Below, piece after piece: positions 1-12,244 of a stretch of DNA of 64,000 bases; position 1 is the stretch's first letter, and each line of letters starts with the position of its first letter. The position numbers and the translations under genes are program-made. Below the pieces are notes generated by a model. It saw only the letters and a list, made by a program, of their open reading frames with translations, made no database searches and was not told where the DNA came from. The DNA comes from Phoronis australis. Its lineage: Eukaryota; Phoronida; Phoronidae. The stretch lies in assembly GCA_002633005.1 (NCBI GenBank), contig NMRA01000281.1, positions 282,108-346,107 on the forward strand, written 5' to 3'.

Positions 1-75
1 CTATAGCCCCCCACTTTTTTTCAGTGCTGCGCCGCCCATGATATAAAATAGAAAATGATTTCCATCCTGAGAAAA

Positions 76-276
76 TCATTCAAGGTATTGGTACGAATAT
101 AGAGAGAATGAAGAAGGTAAGCCGCGTATTATTGACGCATGTCGCGTGCAGCTGGGGCATTTGTACTTGCTCCTGGATCGAACTGTCAACAGACGCCGTG
201 ACATGAATGATGCGCCGTGGTGCCATAGATCGCAAAAATCACATTGTATCATAAATTTGCTATCGTCAGGTGTCAC
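76..276 (-). pseudogene. Degenerate PHD-finger fragment
   Basis: On the minus strand about 66 codons are open and include the core of a PHD zinc finger: P-D-D-S-K-F-M-I-Q-C-D-F-C-D-L-W-H-H-G, then K-C-P-S-C some 20 residues on. A PHD finger needs a C4-H-C3 ligand set. Here the third and fourth Cys, the His and the final C-x2-C pair are present, but the first Cys pair is missing upstream, where a TGA soon closes the frame. The sixth Cys expected after the His (normally G-x-C-V) is replaced by A-S-F. No ATG precedes it. The finger therefore could not fold normally. It may be a decayed gene or retroelement fragment (some non-LTR elements carry PHD fingers), or an exon fragment with missing neighbours at the window edge. 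Confidence 0.35.
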
Positions 277-961
277 TTTTGTCAGGGCTTGCCAACCCTT
301 TCAAAACTGCTTCATATAGTTAGATATCTGTTGTCTTGTGTAACAAAGAACAACTGGGATAGCAATTTGAGAAAGTTAAACGCTCCATTTCTTATGTTCA
401 TGTTTAATTGTAGGAAGGAAATCCTTTTAATACTTAAGGCAACCAAACCCGTCAAAATCACGTCAGCAAAGTGTATCACGACGTACAGGGATGAGTGACG
501 CATTCCAAGGAAACTGTCTAAGTCGGTCGCAACCTGGCCGAGCCGGGGAGGAGCTTGGTGGCGTGTGTAAGCAAAGTTACAGGCGTAACACCTTTAATAT
601 CATTTTAATTAAAATTATGCGTCGTGGTAAATCGATAGCTGACTCCATGCTATTTTTTCAAGATGTGATATGTTTACAGTGCTTGCATACCCACGCTGGC
701 ACCAGCCACTAGATGTCTCTCCATGTTTCATAGTATGCATGTTAAATAAAACACGGCCAAAATTAACTGGAATTTCAACAAAAATAAAATTTCGTTCCAG
801 CTTGTTCGCCACTAATGGAAAGATTTTGGCATGAATCAATGTCTGTTTTTCCGTCCGTCCGTTCGTCCTTTGTTTGTCCGGCCCTAACGCAAGGCGCCTC
901 CTTTGAGGATGATTTCTAACAGCTCATCGTTCGAGGCATGTGTAAAACTAACTTAATTTCT

Positions 962-1083
962 TATACTACTTATTTACTTACTTACTTACTTACTTACTCA
1001 CTCTCTCACTCACTTACTCATTCACTCACTTAGTTACTTACTTGCTTTCTTGCTTACTTACTTTCTTACTTACTAAGTAACTC
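962..1083. repeat. (ACTT)n microsatellite
   Basis: About 120 bases of imperfect ACTT/ACTC tetranucleotide repeat, interrupted by TTGC and CTCT variants. A shorter CCGT-rich run lies just upstream near 850-870. Confidence 0.9.
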
Positions 1084-1984
1084 ACTAGTACGCATGTTAA
1101 CTTACTTGTTAACTTACCCACTACGACTGCACTGTTCATAAGAAAGTACCAATTGTATTTTACTTGATTTAATTCTGTGCTATTCCCATTTTACTTTGCA
1201 ATGTAAATGTTACCGTGTATGATACACTTTCGCTTGATCTCATTCCACGTAACATCTGTACAAATTGGGAAAGTTACAAATTATTGTAATGAAGAGATCT
1301 CAAAATATTTTGATGGGCATCTTGGTTAAAACAAACAATTTACGTATTCGTGTACACGGTTTAAATTTCACCTTTGAAGTTAACATTCGATCCTGGAGTT
1401 TTAAGTGCAGTAACTTTAAACACTCCTCGTTAACTACGTACATCTGAATTTGCGTACGAAAGCACTATTGCACGCAATGATCTTGCGGGCTGCACGTGGA
1501 CCTTGAAAATTCCAGGTAAATCAAAATTTTTGTGATTTTGTCACCAGCTCTGAAAGGGCCAGAAAGAGAAAATATCTACAAGCAGTTTTTGAACGCCAGA
1601 GTAGCGTATAACTCGTAAAATGCCCGTCTCCGTAGCAACATCTTTAGGACCTAACGCGATATATCCCTTTGTGTCAAATAAAAATTACAATTTTTTTAGA
1701 AAGACGTCAAATTAAATCAAACCAACCACTTGGATGACCTATGTATTAGAACACTGGTGTTACAGCGATGACGCAATTCTGTGTCGTTGTCATGGTTTCA
1801 AAACGTAGAAGAGCATGCCAATTCTGCTAACTAAACGCATTATTTGGTGCAAAAAATACACATGAAAAGTATATCTGATATTCGACTTAAAATAACTCTC
1901 GTGCCGAGCTCTGGTTACAGAAGAATACGGTTGCTTCATATTTAATAAAAGTAGTGTTATTGAAAGTATTAGTAATATAATAAA

Positions 1985-2345
1985 TCATCATCAACAATAT
2001 CTATACCAATAATAATCATAACGAGAATGAAAATTACAATAATGCTCGTGATGTTGATAATGATAATGGCCGTGATTTTGATTCTATGGCAATAAATAGT
2101 AATAGAAATGTGAGTAATGGTAATACCTATCGTGATATTGATAACAAAGACTGCAATATTGGTCTTTGTACTAATCATCATGAAAATAATGGCGATAATA
2201 ATGATGTCAATATTAGCAATAATCTTGGTAAATAATAAAATAACGATAACGGTAATTTTGATAATTGTAGTAGTGGTTTTAACGATAAACATAATAATTA
2301 TATTTATAATAGTTATGGCAACAATGAAATTAGAAATACTTAGCG
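1985..2345. repeat. Degenerate ATA/AAT trinucleotide tract
   Basis: About 360 bases of low-complexity sequence dominated by AAT, GAT and GTAAT units. It keeps frames open on both strands, coding Ile/Val/Asn/Thr strings, so those frames are composition artefacts and not genes. Confidence 0.85.
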
Positions 2346-3057
2346 TTAGAAATTGTACAATGCATAGTGATCGAAACATAAAATAATAAACATACGGTGG
2401 AGAAAAATAAAGTATATCTGAACAAATCCAATTTTTGCGTTTGCCCCCTTGTCCCCTTCATTTCAGCCCCCACGAATTTTGCGTTTGCCACCCATGTTGA
2501 ATACTTCAGGATGTCACTGTTTGTGCCTCAGATCGACTTCGTCTTTTTGGACTGGGTATTAAAAATGTCCCTTTGTTCGGCTGAACGTGAAAAGGGCACG
2601 TTGGCGAAGAACACGAAAATGCTTTAAACTACACAGCTGTGAAAAAATACCGGTCACTGCAAATTCATGCTCTGTTGAAAAATCTAAACACTGAAGAATA
2701 TTTACGAGTTTCCGAAAACAAGAGATCGATCATGATAACGGAAGACATCTAGCGAGTGCGCGGCAAAGTTCATGAAAATACCACTAACATTCTCGTTTCC
2801 AGATGAAGTCGTGACGTATCCACGAGGTTGGTTAAAATATAAACAGTTTTCTTTTTATAGTTCTACCTAACTCGTGTTCCTGACGATAGATATTGAGGTA
2901 CTTGAAATTTATTAGAACCGTCGTGGGCGGTATATTCCGCCTAAATCACGTTACTCGTTATTAATTGTTGCGTGAAAGTAAATAATCGTAAGTCATGCAT
3001 ATTGGACTAGTGTTAATCCCAAGTCGACGCCGTCTGCAGCAATTACAGAAATATTGA

Positions 3058-3106
3058 TTTATTTATTCACCTACTCGATTATTTATTTATGTATTTATTT
3101 ATTTGT
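3058..3106. repeat. (ATTT)n microsatellite
   Basis: Imperfect TTTA/ATTT tetranucleotide repeat of about 48 bases. Confidence 0.8.
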
Positions 3107-6100
3107 ACCATTGCGTCTTGCACGTGTAGTAAGATGCCGCAATTAGACAGAAATTACGTTTTCTGTGTATTAGTAAGAAGTGTTGCAGAATGTTAATAGA
3201 CCTTGTTTATTCGCTTATTAGTGAGCGAAATTTTGAAGAAAATCATTCACGGAATTACCTTGAAATGCAGTGAGAGTGAAGCAAACGAAAAAATCTAGTG
3301 AAGATTTATTCTGGTAAAGTCTATTTCCCTTTTTAAAAATTGCTGATTTTCCGTACAAAACTGTAAATAAAACGGATGTACCTCAAATGGCAATATTGAA
3401 ACCAAACTGAAACTAAACTAAGTATCGTCTCCAAACCTTTTAGCACAAAACGTCATAAACAAATTTAAAGCGCATATCAATTTAGCCAAACCTCGATATG
3501 AAACAATATTCGCTCTACAAGACTTCGAGGTTTTCACAATAAGATTAGCTTTTTAAAGTAAAAATTACTTAACGTAGAGTGTTTAAGTATGTCTTTTAAT
3601 TTCTCTTGGTGTACGTTTAACGCTGAATCTCGATACCTTCCGGGACATAATTTACAAAATGCTTATATTTTAAATTAATGATATCTTTCGACTGATGAAA
3701 CTCATTCTGTGTTTTGAATTTCTGAAAACAAGCGAAAGAGAATCTTTAACCTCCATAGCCAGATCACGTGACAACCAGCTGTCAAAGACAGTGGATTCGC
3801 TTTTTAAGGTTAAGTAATTTCGTTTGATTTGGTTTCTAATTCACAAAAAGCCTGCTTCGCAAAAATTACTTGTGCCCAAGAACGCGTGAACGTATTAAAT
3901 AAAAACGAGGAACCTACAACTGTGAAAACAATATCTTGTTTTCGTACTTTGGTAAAACAATGAAATGTAACTGTAAGATGAGAGAAGGCTCTAAGAATAT
4001 GGAACTCGAGACAACCCAATCTGGTCGGGGCGTCTGCGAAGCACCGCTGAAGGCGAAATCATTAGTGAAACGTTATTGATAATAATTTCTGCATCGCTAA
4101 TCAAGTCCATAGGCCGGTTATTTTCTTGGCCTCTTGACAGCGTGGAGAACAAGAAAGATTTCTTAATTGAATGCATCCCGGTATTAATAATTCCAAGCAA
4201 TACTTCGTATGCTTAGGTATGTTGCTAACTTTTCAACATTCTCGTTGCTCTTGTTTTATTTTCAGTTCACCGGAAAAGACGGAGTAGACAAATACTGACA
4301 CGTCAATGTTCACATTAAGGAATACTAATCCAAACCTTAATAAAACCGAGTTACAAAGGAGACACACAAAAAGTTTCACTTAACATAAATAAGCAGACTA
4401 CAGCGTATAAAGAATGTAAACTATACCCGGTAGGTAGGGTTCAATGGACATCCCATTGGAAGAACAAAGAATCTAAAAATGTAGCAATTGGATACTACCT
4501 TTTTACGTAATTGCGTACTCAGCCTCATATTGCTGTGTATTGCGATGTAGAGCTAACAATGTAAATCTAAAAGGCGTTTTCAGTTATGAAAAGTAGGAAA
4601 AATACGCTGTATGTCCATTTATTTTAATTGCTATCAATAATAAAGGCATATTTTTAATCAGAATATATGCTTTGTGAAGAAGCGTCGCAGTGACGTAATT
4701 TTTTACTGTTTTGGTACAGTCCTTACACAGCCTACAGTTGTACTGTAGTGAGTCATCGTTCCTCGTCATAATTCGAATCACGCCGTACATTGATTTGAAA
4801 TTTAGTTTAAAACTGTTTGTTTGTCAATTGAACCTGAATTTCAAAAAGTGGTGTCCAAATGTGCGAAATTGTCAAACAATAATTGCATTTACGCTAGTTT
4901 TTCAGTTTTTCAAAGCACACCAACTTTGAAATTTATGCTGCCCTACCGCGCTTGTTGCGTCAAATATTGTCATTTTTGTGTCATATTCTTGTTGGTCAGC
5001 TTAGGAAAGGTTATTTGACTGAGAACTCCATTGTTGCTATTGCCGTATGTGCTGATGAATTTTAGTAAAATGGGCATTTAGTTCCTATGGAAGTGATGAA
5101 CAAGAACTGCTACAAAACTACAGTTCGCTGTGCTCATCGTTTTAAATCCCTACTGAACATCTGTATTCAAGATGTGACACCTCCGTGATAAGGGTTAAAA
5201 AGTTTTGTTTATATATTCTTTATGGATTGCTGAAACTGACAAGACAGCAAGACATGATTTGTGACTTCCTCTGAATCGGCATGCCACGCCTCCATGTCGG
5301 GCATCTGACAACAGCGAGAAAACAGGAACGATGTAGAAGATGAAATTACTTTTGACAATTCGAGACACATTTTTACACAAACGACAGATTTCAACATATT
5401 TTCATTTAGGTTGAATAATGTCTTTCAACTAAAAGAAGGGTTTGATAATTTGCTTCTTTCGTAAACACGGTCAACAAAAATCTTATTTTTACAACTTAAG
5501 ACGTCAAAATTAGTGAGACTTTCGTCTGTTTTCGTTTATACAGAACAATATTGCCGATTTAGCGCCCTCCCGTTTCATGATGGCGATGGACGATATCAAG
5601 CCATTAGCTATCACGATCGCGGTTAACTCAAGGCTTTCAGACTCAGGAAAGTGAATCAGGAGAGTCGGATTGCAGAAAATGATCTTTATCAAATTATTGC
5701 CGCTTGCAGCACGTTGTAATGGATTTCCTTTACGAAGAGCAGTTCACACCTCGAAGCAAGTGACGATATCCCGATATCTTCACTCAGAAATTTTACATCT
5801 GCCCTGTGTCAAATGCGGTCTGCAATTAATGCTTGCTTTAATCTGCTAGTTATTTTGGGGCTGTTTTTAGTCATTTGAGTCCCAGCTGCATTTTGTCAGA
5901 TCGTGTGGCAATCGTCAAAACTCTAAACGGAAGCTACTCACATTTGCACCAAGTTCTCCGATCATTGCGTCTGTTTTTTCATTAGCCTGTCAGAAAACAG
6001 CAAGTTTAGGTAAGGTGATGTGAAAACAGACTTTGCGCACAATGTCATAGAAAGTTTGTATTAGACGATATGTATGCTTTGGTATTGTATGTAGGAAGAC

Positions 6101-9100
6101 ACGAAAGTTTGACTAGTATCAATGTTAACGACGTTGGACACAACGAGATTTTTATACAAAAAGAATATATTCTACTATGAAACGCAATAATACAAATAAA
6201 ACAGCAATTCTTGTCTTACAGTACAGCAGGAGAGGTTTCTTATCAACAGAACACGAGATTTTTGATGAAAATAGTAATCATATCAGACAAGATAAGTGTT
6301 CATACCATGTTCTAGTATTATTTACAGAATATAAACAAGACATTCAAATACGCAGATCTCAACACAATGCGTGGTTAGACGATGGACGGATTACTGAAGG
6401 GTGAATTCCAAGTACATATGTACGCGTTATTGCACATTAATCATGAGTATAATGTTTCCTGAACTCATTTTTCCGGCCCATAAGAAAAAAAGTATTTACA
6501 ACCAGGACGTGTTTCATAGTTCGATAGAATATGGCGCCGTTAACACCATTAACACGTTTTTACACCATTTTCCAAGAAACCACCAATTGAACGATGAGTT
6601 CATTCTATCGTAATTGATGACGCGCTGTTTTTCACCGCTGTATCTCTCAAATCTCTCAACAACAAATTAACTTCATCCTTTACAAGGTGTCAACCATTAA
6701 CATGGCTGCCGAATTGAGCTCTGCACGGGAGACAACTCCCTCGACGCAGAACTGCGGAGCTGATCTTTGGCCGGCTTGTTTGCTTTCAGACCAACGACAC
6801 CACCGCTGGAACCTTCCAATCTCAGTGGCACTTTAGATGATCTTGCTCATATTGCGCCGCATTTTTCATAGTAATTTAAATGATGTAACTGGTTCATTCC
6901 ACCTACTCCGCTAGGTGGCGCAAAATACATTGGTTTTCTGTCTGTCATGGTGTTCGCAATTCCTTGACTGCATGATGGCGGTGGTACGCATGGTAAACGC
7001 ATTCCTGCAAAGAGGTAACACAAGATTATATAAACGAGAGACGGACGTGCCAGCGCTTAGCAGTAATTACGCCACGTTCGTTCACGAAACCTTAAAATTG
7101 AGATTAAAAAATCAAGACATCAGTTTTTTGATGCATAAAGAGAAAAACTAAGGGCAGATAAATTAAACACGATTTGACATCCAATGATATCTAACCTATT
7201 TCAGACAAAAATTAATGATCCATATACCAGTAGAGGAGTTGCCAGAGTCTTTTAAAATGTTTGTTGGAACCAAGAAAGGAGAAGGATAACTAGGTCATAG
7301 GTCAACTTCGATCATACACTTTACTTTGCAACCATATTGCTTGCTCCCAGGAAGGGGAAAGCAGTCGGTAACGTTAACATGTTTTTGGCGCGCTAACTCG
7401 AAGTTAAATCGATGTGAGGTTCACTTTTTGTCACACAGCTTTCCACAAACTTAGCGAAGAATAATTTTGTGTATAAAAATGAAGCAACCCAAGATATGGC
7501 GAAAAGGAAGGACTTTCTCCAAGTAAGCCTTGATTGCCCGGGGTGTCAATGTCTCTAATATACCACGGAAATAAAACGGATTATGTCTTCATTATTTGCT
7601 TTCCATAATTCTGTTTAATCTAGACCACGTGCTTCCCAGCGTGTGTTCGTGCGAGAATGCGAGTCGTGTTTACTACGGTTTGCACTTTGGACTCTCGGTA
7701 AATTGTAAAATTATTGCCTGGAAGATTGTGTGAACATTGGTAAACAGCTTTGGTTAAAGTTTCTATAAACTCCCCTTCTGTCCAAAAATATTTTTTGGTA
7801 GGCCATGTACTGTTATTGAGCCTTCCTTAACTTGTTCCTTGCTCAGATTAGGAAGTGGTTGCCAGGCTTGTTAACGACTGACATTTCGTTTCTTTAGCGC
7901 ATGAAATAACCAGCCGGGTCAAATCGACCGGTCCCAAGCAACAACGTTCTTCCTAAACGTAGAACTCACTTCATTTTTAAGTAAGGAACATGTTAAGACG
8001 AGCGTTATAACAAAAACATGACCTAAGTCAAAATATATTTTTGACAGGAGATGGACTTATGACTGCTTTTAGTGTTTTTAAAGATCCATGCTGACACAAA
8101 TTATGTGAAAGCGCGTAAAATATTTGTTGTCGGTCAAAATATCTAAGTATTTAGTTCAAGGCAATAATTTCAGTAACACATGATTTGCATTTCAGTACGC
8201 TATAGGGTGGAAGGAATTTATTTACTTTTACTTCTCCATTAGATAGATTAAAACACATATGTGTGAATCCGAGACCATTACAAAATGAACGTCTTAAAGA
8301 ATTAAAACACCATTTTCGTTTGCCAGTATTTCAATGAACGTACGGCCTTACTTACCTTTTTGACACAACACTTTAACAATTCCATATATTTTAATCTACA
8401 TTCATTCATTGATTAAGTAATGAATTAATAAGAGAATTAATAAATTTCCTGACCAGGTCAATAATCATTGAGTTTAAGGTTATTTAGAGTCATGTGACCA
8501 ATCTGCATAATTATCCAACCACATACAGAACTATACTACATTTTAACTCAGTCACGGCAAACGTGCACATTTTTGGAAAGTAGAAAGCTTGTAGAATTTG
8601 ATTGTTGACTTTTTACTAATCTGCCATCCATTAGGTCACGTGACAAAGTCTTTTAGTAAAGTTTACCAAAAAGGAAACGTACATTGAGAGCAAAACAATG
8701 GTACGAATAATACGATCATGATCAGATGAACTCTCAAAAACGCTGTTTCAGTTTTCTAATTTTTTTAACAACTTTGGTATTTTTTCTTGAAAATAATAAG
8801 TCATATTTTGATTGCACCTAGTGCAAAAGGCTGTGGAATACTATAAAACTATTGCTAACAGCGCTTTGGAGAGGAACAGTGCATAAAGCATAGTATCTGA
8901 AAGTTTCACATCCGGTTGGCCATTGAGCAAATTTGGGCATGTTTCTAGGGCTCTATATAATCATACAAAATTATTGTTCTAAAGAAAATGCGAAGTAACA
9001 AGCACAGTTAATGATGTCGTTTCAGAACAACAAAAAAATCGCTCAATATATTGTGGACATTATTTTTAAGCACTATCAAAACTCGAAAATCGGTATGTTG

Positions 9101-11924
9101 TGTTCCAGAAAACAAATCTGTTACGACTGGTCATAGAGCTAGCAGAAGATTTGGCTTCTCAGAGCCGCTATCTGTAGACCAAGGTTCTTGCGAAAACAGC
9201 GAGATCACGCAAGTCTTCATCAGATATCGCCATGCATTACCACCAAGCGCGTGATCGCAATAGCTATTCTCGCTAATATCGTAGGCCTGCATGATGCAAC
9301 CCAGATCGCTTGAAAGGTTGTAGGGACTTGGATGGCTTCGAACTTGTTTTTTTATGGAAATAATGGGCTGGCATTTAAGTTCATCACTCCCGTAACTATC
9401 GTTGACAACAGCGCCAATTTACCGCGGCGATGGGGGTGTTTGTCTAATTTTTTGCTATCTGAGTCAAGTAGCGTAAGTAATGAAACAATATCAGATTTGT
9501 TTTCTTAACTTGGCATGCAGAATAAGAGGGACATATCCCAAACAACCATAGTTCATGACAAACGGATCTTCACGTGAGCCACATGGTCGGGTATGTCTAC
9601 TGAATTAATCCACGAACAAAGAGTCAGTCGGTATTTAACTGATAATATATTTCAAAGTATTTAAACGCAAATCTATCCTGTATTTGACAATCTTAAATTA
9701 TTCGTTTCTTTGTTTTGGCACCATGACTGAAAAACACTAGTTTTGATACAGATACGTAGATTTAGATATCTGACGTTTTGATTTCTTTTGCTCTATACAT
9801 TGTATGTAATAAATGAATAATTGTTCTGCATTCAAGACAAAAATGTCCTTGAGTCAAATGAAATGCACAGAATGAAAAACTAAATTCATTTTCTTCTTAA
9901 TTTTCAATACCTTTATTCTCGATTCCATACCATAAGTTTTCTAGTGACGTATAAATGATGCAAAACGGGAGGCATTTATTGTGTATACAAGTTGAGTGAT
10001 TTCCTTAAACATTTAAGGAAATAAAATAAATAACGAGATAACCACTTACTATTTTCATTTGTTTATTTTTTCATGTCTGTTTTTTGACAATAAAATCTAA
10101 AACAACTTCGTTTTATTAGGTACGCACTGGATACCTCACAGATCGCAAGCGCGTTGAAAAATTTGTGCACTGAAAATGTTATAATACATACTTACAAGAC
10201 AAAAATATTTAATATTCAGAAGAAATTTCAAAGTTTCCTCGTTTCGTTTTAATTTCAATAGAATTTTTTGTTGTAGTTGTGCTTTTTGCCAACGTGAGTT
10301 CCATAGCGATCAATAAATAATGAAAGAATAACAATGCCGCGATTTTCTAGGCCGACTGATTCATTTGGCGTGAACTTCCTTTTAGAAGCTTGAATGAACT
10401 ATCGACATTAAGCCTTTATTCAGCGCTATTTTGGAGGGTCGAAAATGTTCAAAGATAAAATAAGAATGAAGTTGTTTACTAAGCCAAAACTAAACATGTG
10501 AGTTCTATTCCGACCGAAATACAACTGTAGAAAACTTGGTTTTAACTTGCCTTATTTCACGGCTCTTTCCTGACCGTCGCAAAATTGAAACATCATTTGA
10601 CACGCGCCATTGAGTGAAACGAGATGTACCAAGGAAATAGTCACATTACCTAAACAGCGCTATATTTGCCTTCAAGAATGTGTTTTGGTTTAACGTTTTC
10701 ACTGCAGAGGCTCGCACGAAATTGACGCAGAAGACGCGATTCCGGATGGCGCGACTTTTCAGAACAGATGTTGATTTCTTGAAAAGAATTTCAACAATTT
10801 CACTGTCACCAGAAGCATTGCGACGGATTGCGATGTAATGGCGAGATAAAACCAAAGTCAACGTATAACGTAGACTTTTCAACGGGCCACCCATCGCAAT
10901 CCGCACCACATTACATAACGCTAATGGACGGTTAAAACAACGGAGGTGCACTTTACTAATTAACGCTCGATTGAATGCTGTCGAGGAGTGTTTAAATGCC
11001 ACCCATGTAAAACTGTGTGAGAGTACAGAAAGATCCGACACAGCCTCAGTAACTTTCCCCTGTGATTCAGTAATGTTCACTTAACCAGTTTGCAACTTTG
11101 CATGGAAGATGGCCTATTTTCAAATATTACTTAAGGTTAACTAGAAAATTTTAATTGCTGAATAAAATATGTCTAGACTTAGAAATGTTTGACGTAGGTA
11201 AGATTTCACAAACATATGTTCTTTGTGAGCTTCGAAAAGAACTCGTTGAACTTGAAATCCGTGCCAAAGGTTCCTGCGATTTTCTTTCAAAATCCGCATC
11301 ACCTGGGCAAAATCTCCGGCTCAGAGCACACAGCCAATTCACAGTGTAGTCTTCGGCTTTCAGGAACTTTCAGACCTACTGATGCCTTCCTCCTCAACAG
11401 AAGTAGCAACAAAGATGGGATTTCGAATTATGGTGTAGATTTCTAACGAATGAGACATCGGCAACTTTCGGTGACAGCTAGGTAGTCAAAACAACAACAC
11501 AATATCTGTGACACGAAGAGTTGATCTCAACTAAGCGAAACTCAAGTTCCGTCTAATATATTGTGTTTTAATTGAAGGCCAAGATCCGAAAGCATCAGTT
11601 GCATTTTGTTTTAATCGTGAAAAACTAGTAGCGAAGCGCTTAAAAGTACGCTCGATTTCCAGACAGTAATTATTTGAAACATGAACAGTTTATTTCGATG
11701 ACTGGTCATAACGTACGAGCTTATCATAGGAAAATTTGAAACAATTCAATTCAGATAATTTTTTTTTGAGTTACCCATTTGTAACTGATTTCAGGCAGCC
11801 CCACTTCTTTAACCTTGTTAAAGGTTAGCAATAGAAGGATTCTGGGAGAATTTTTAAACTGCTGATGACTCAGCACTTTTAATCACGACTTTTCTGATTT
11901 CACTGGAGAGCGTTTTTACTCGCA

Positions 11925-12240
11925 AAATCACACGAGTGAAAGGCGAGTGTTTCGCGAGTATGTTTGATAGCTTACTAGGCTTTCTTAGCAAAATGGCGAC
12001 CATTGAAGTGGTTGGTCGGTGAGGTTGGAGTGTTGAATTGTGGGATTGGTAGGCGAGGTCGGAGTGTTGAATTGTGGGATGGAATTCAATGTTTCCGTTT
12101 CATACAACCAAAGTGAAATTTTTTCACCGCAAGTGCAAGCTGAACGCAGCCCAGGTTGCATTCAAAATCCTTGCATTTCTTCAAAAACATAGCGCGCATC
12201 CCTGTTGGGAAGGAGAGACACGTGCTATTGTACGTGACGA
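11925..12240. repeat. Dispersed repeat family C, copy 1
   Basis: Shares blocks with 46,180-46,540 and 54,410-54,650. These include CAAAATCACACGAGTGA (also at about 54,433), and AAAATGGCGACC followed by TTGTGGGATGGAATTCA (variants at about 46,338-46,395). The blocks are separated by diverged sequence. No coding capacity is seen, so it is probably a non-autonomous transposon or SINE-like family. Confidence 0.5.
12013..12080. repeat. Two-copy tandem repeat, about 34 bp
   Basis: Two adjacent copies of a unit containing GGAGTGTTGAATTGTGGGAT, inside the dispersed repeat. A small local duplication. Confidence 0.8.
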
Positions 12241-12244
12241 ACGT

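Larger units (their letters stand above)
499..10600. other. Gene-poor AT-rich stretch
   Basis: No coding exon could be supported on either strand. Open frames here are short, lack family motifs, and are not flanked by convincing splice sites. The stretch contains the microsatellites listed separately. A 44-codon frame at about 6,702-6,836 (plus) starts with a good AUG context and reads M-A-A-E-L-S-S-A-R, but nothing else supports it. Confidence 0.5.

Noticed and set aside
1969-2386. Open frames on both strands rich in Ile/Val/Thr
   Set aside because: Produced by the degenerate AAT/GAT trinucleotide tract.
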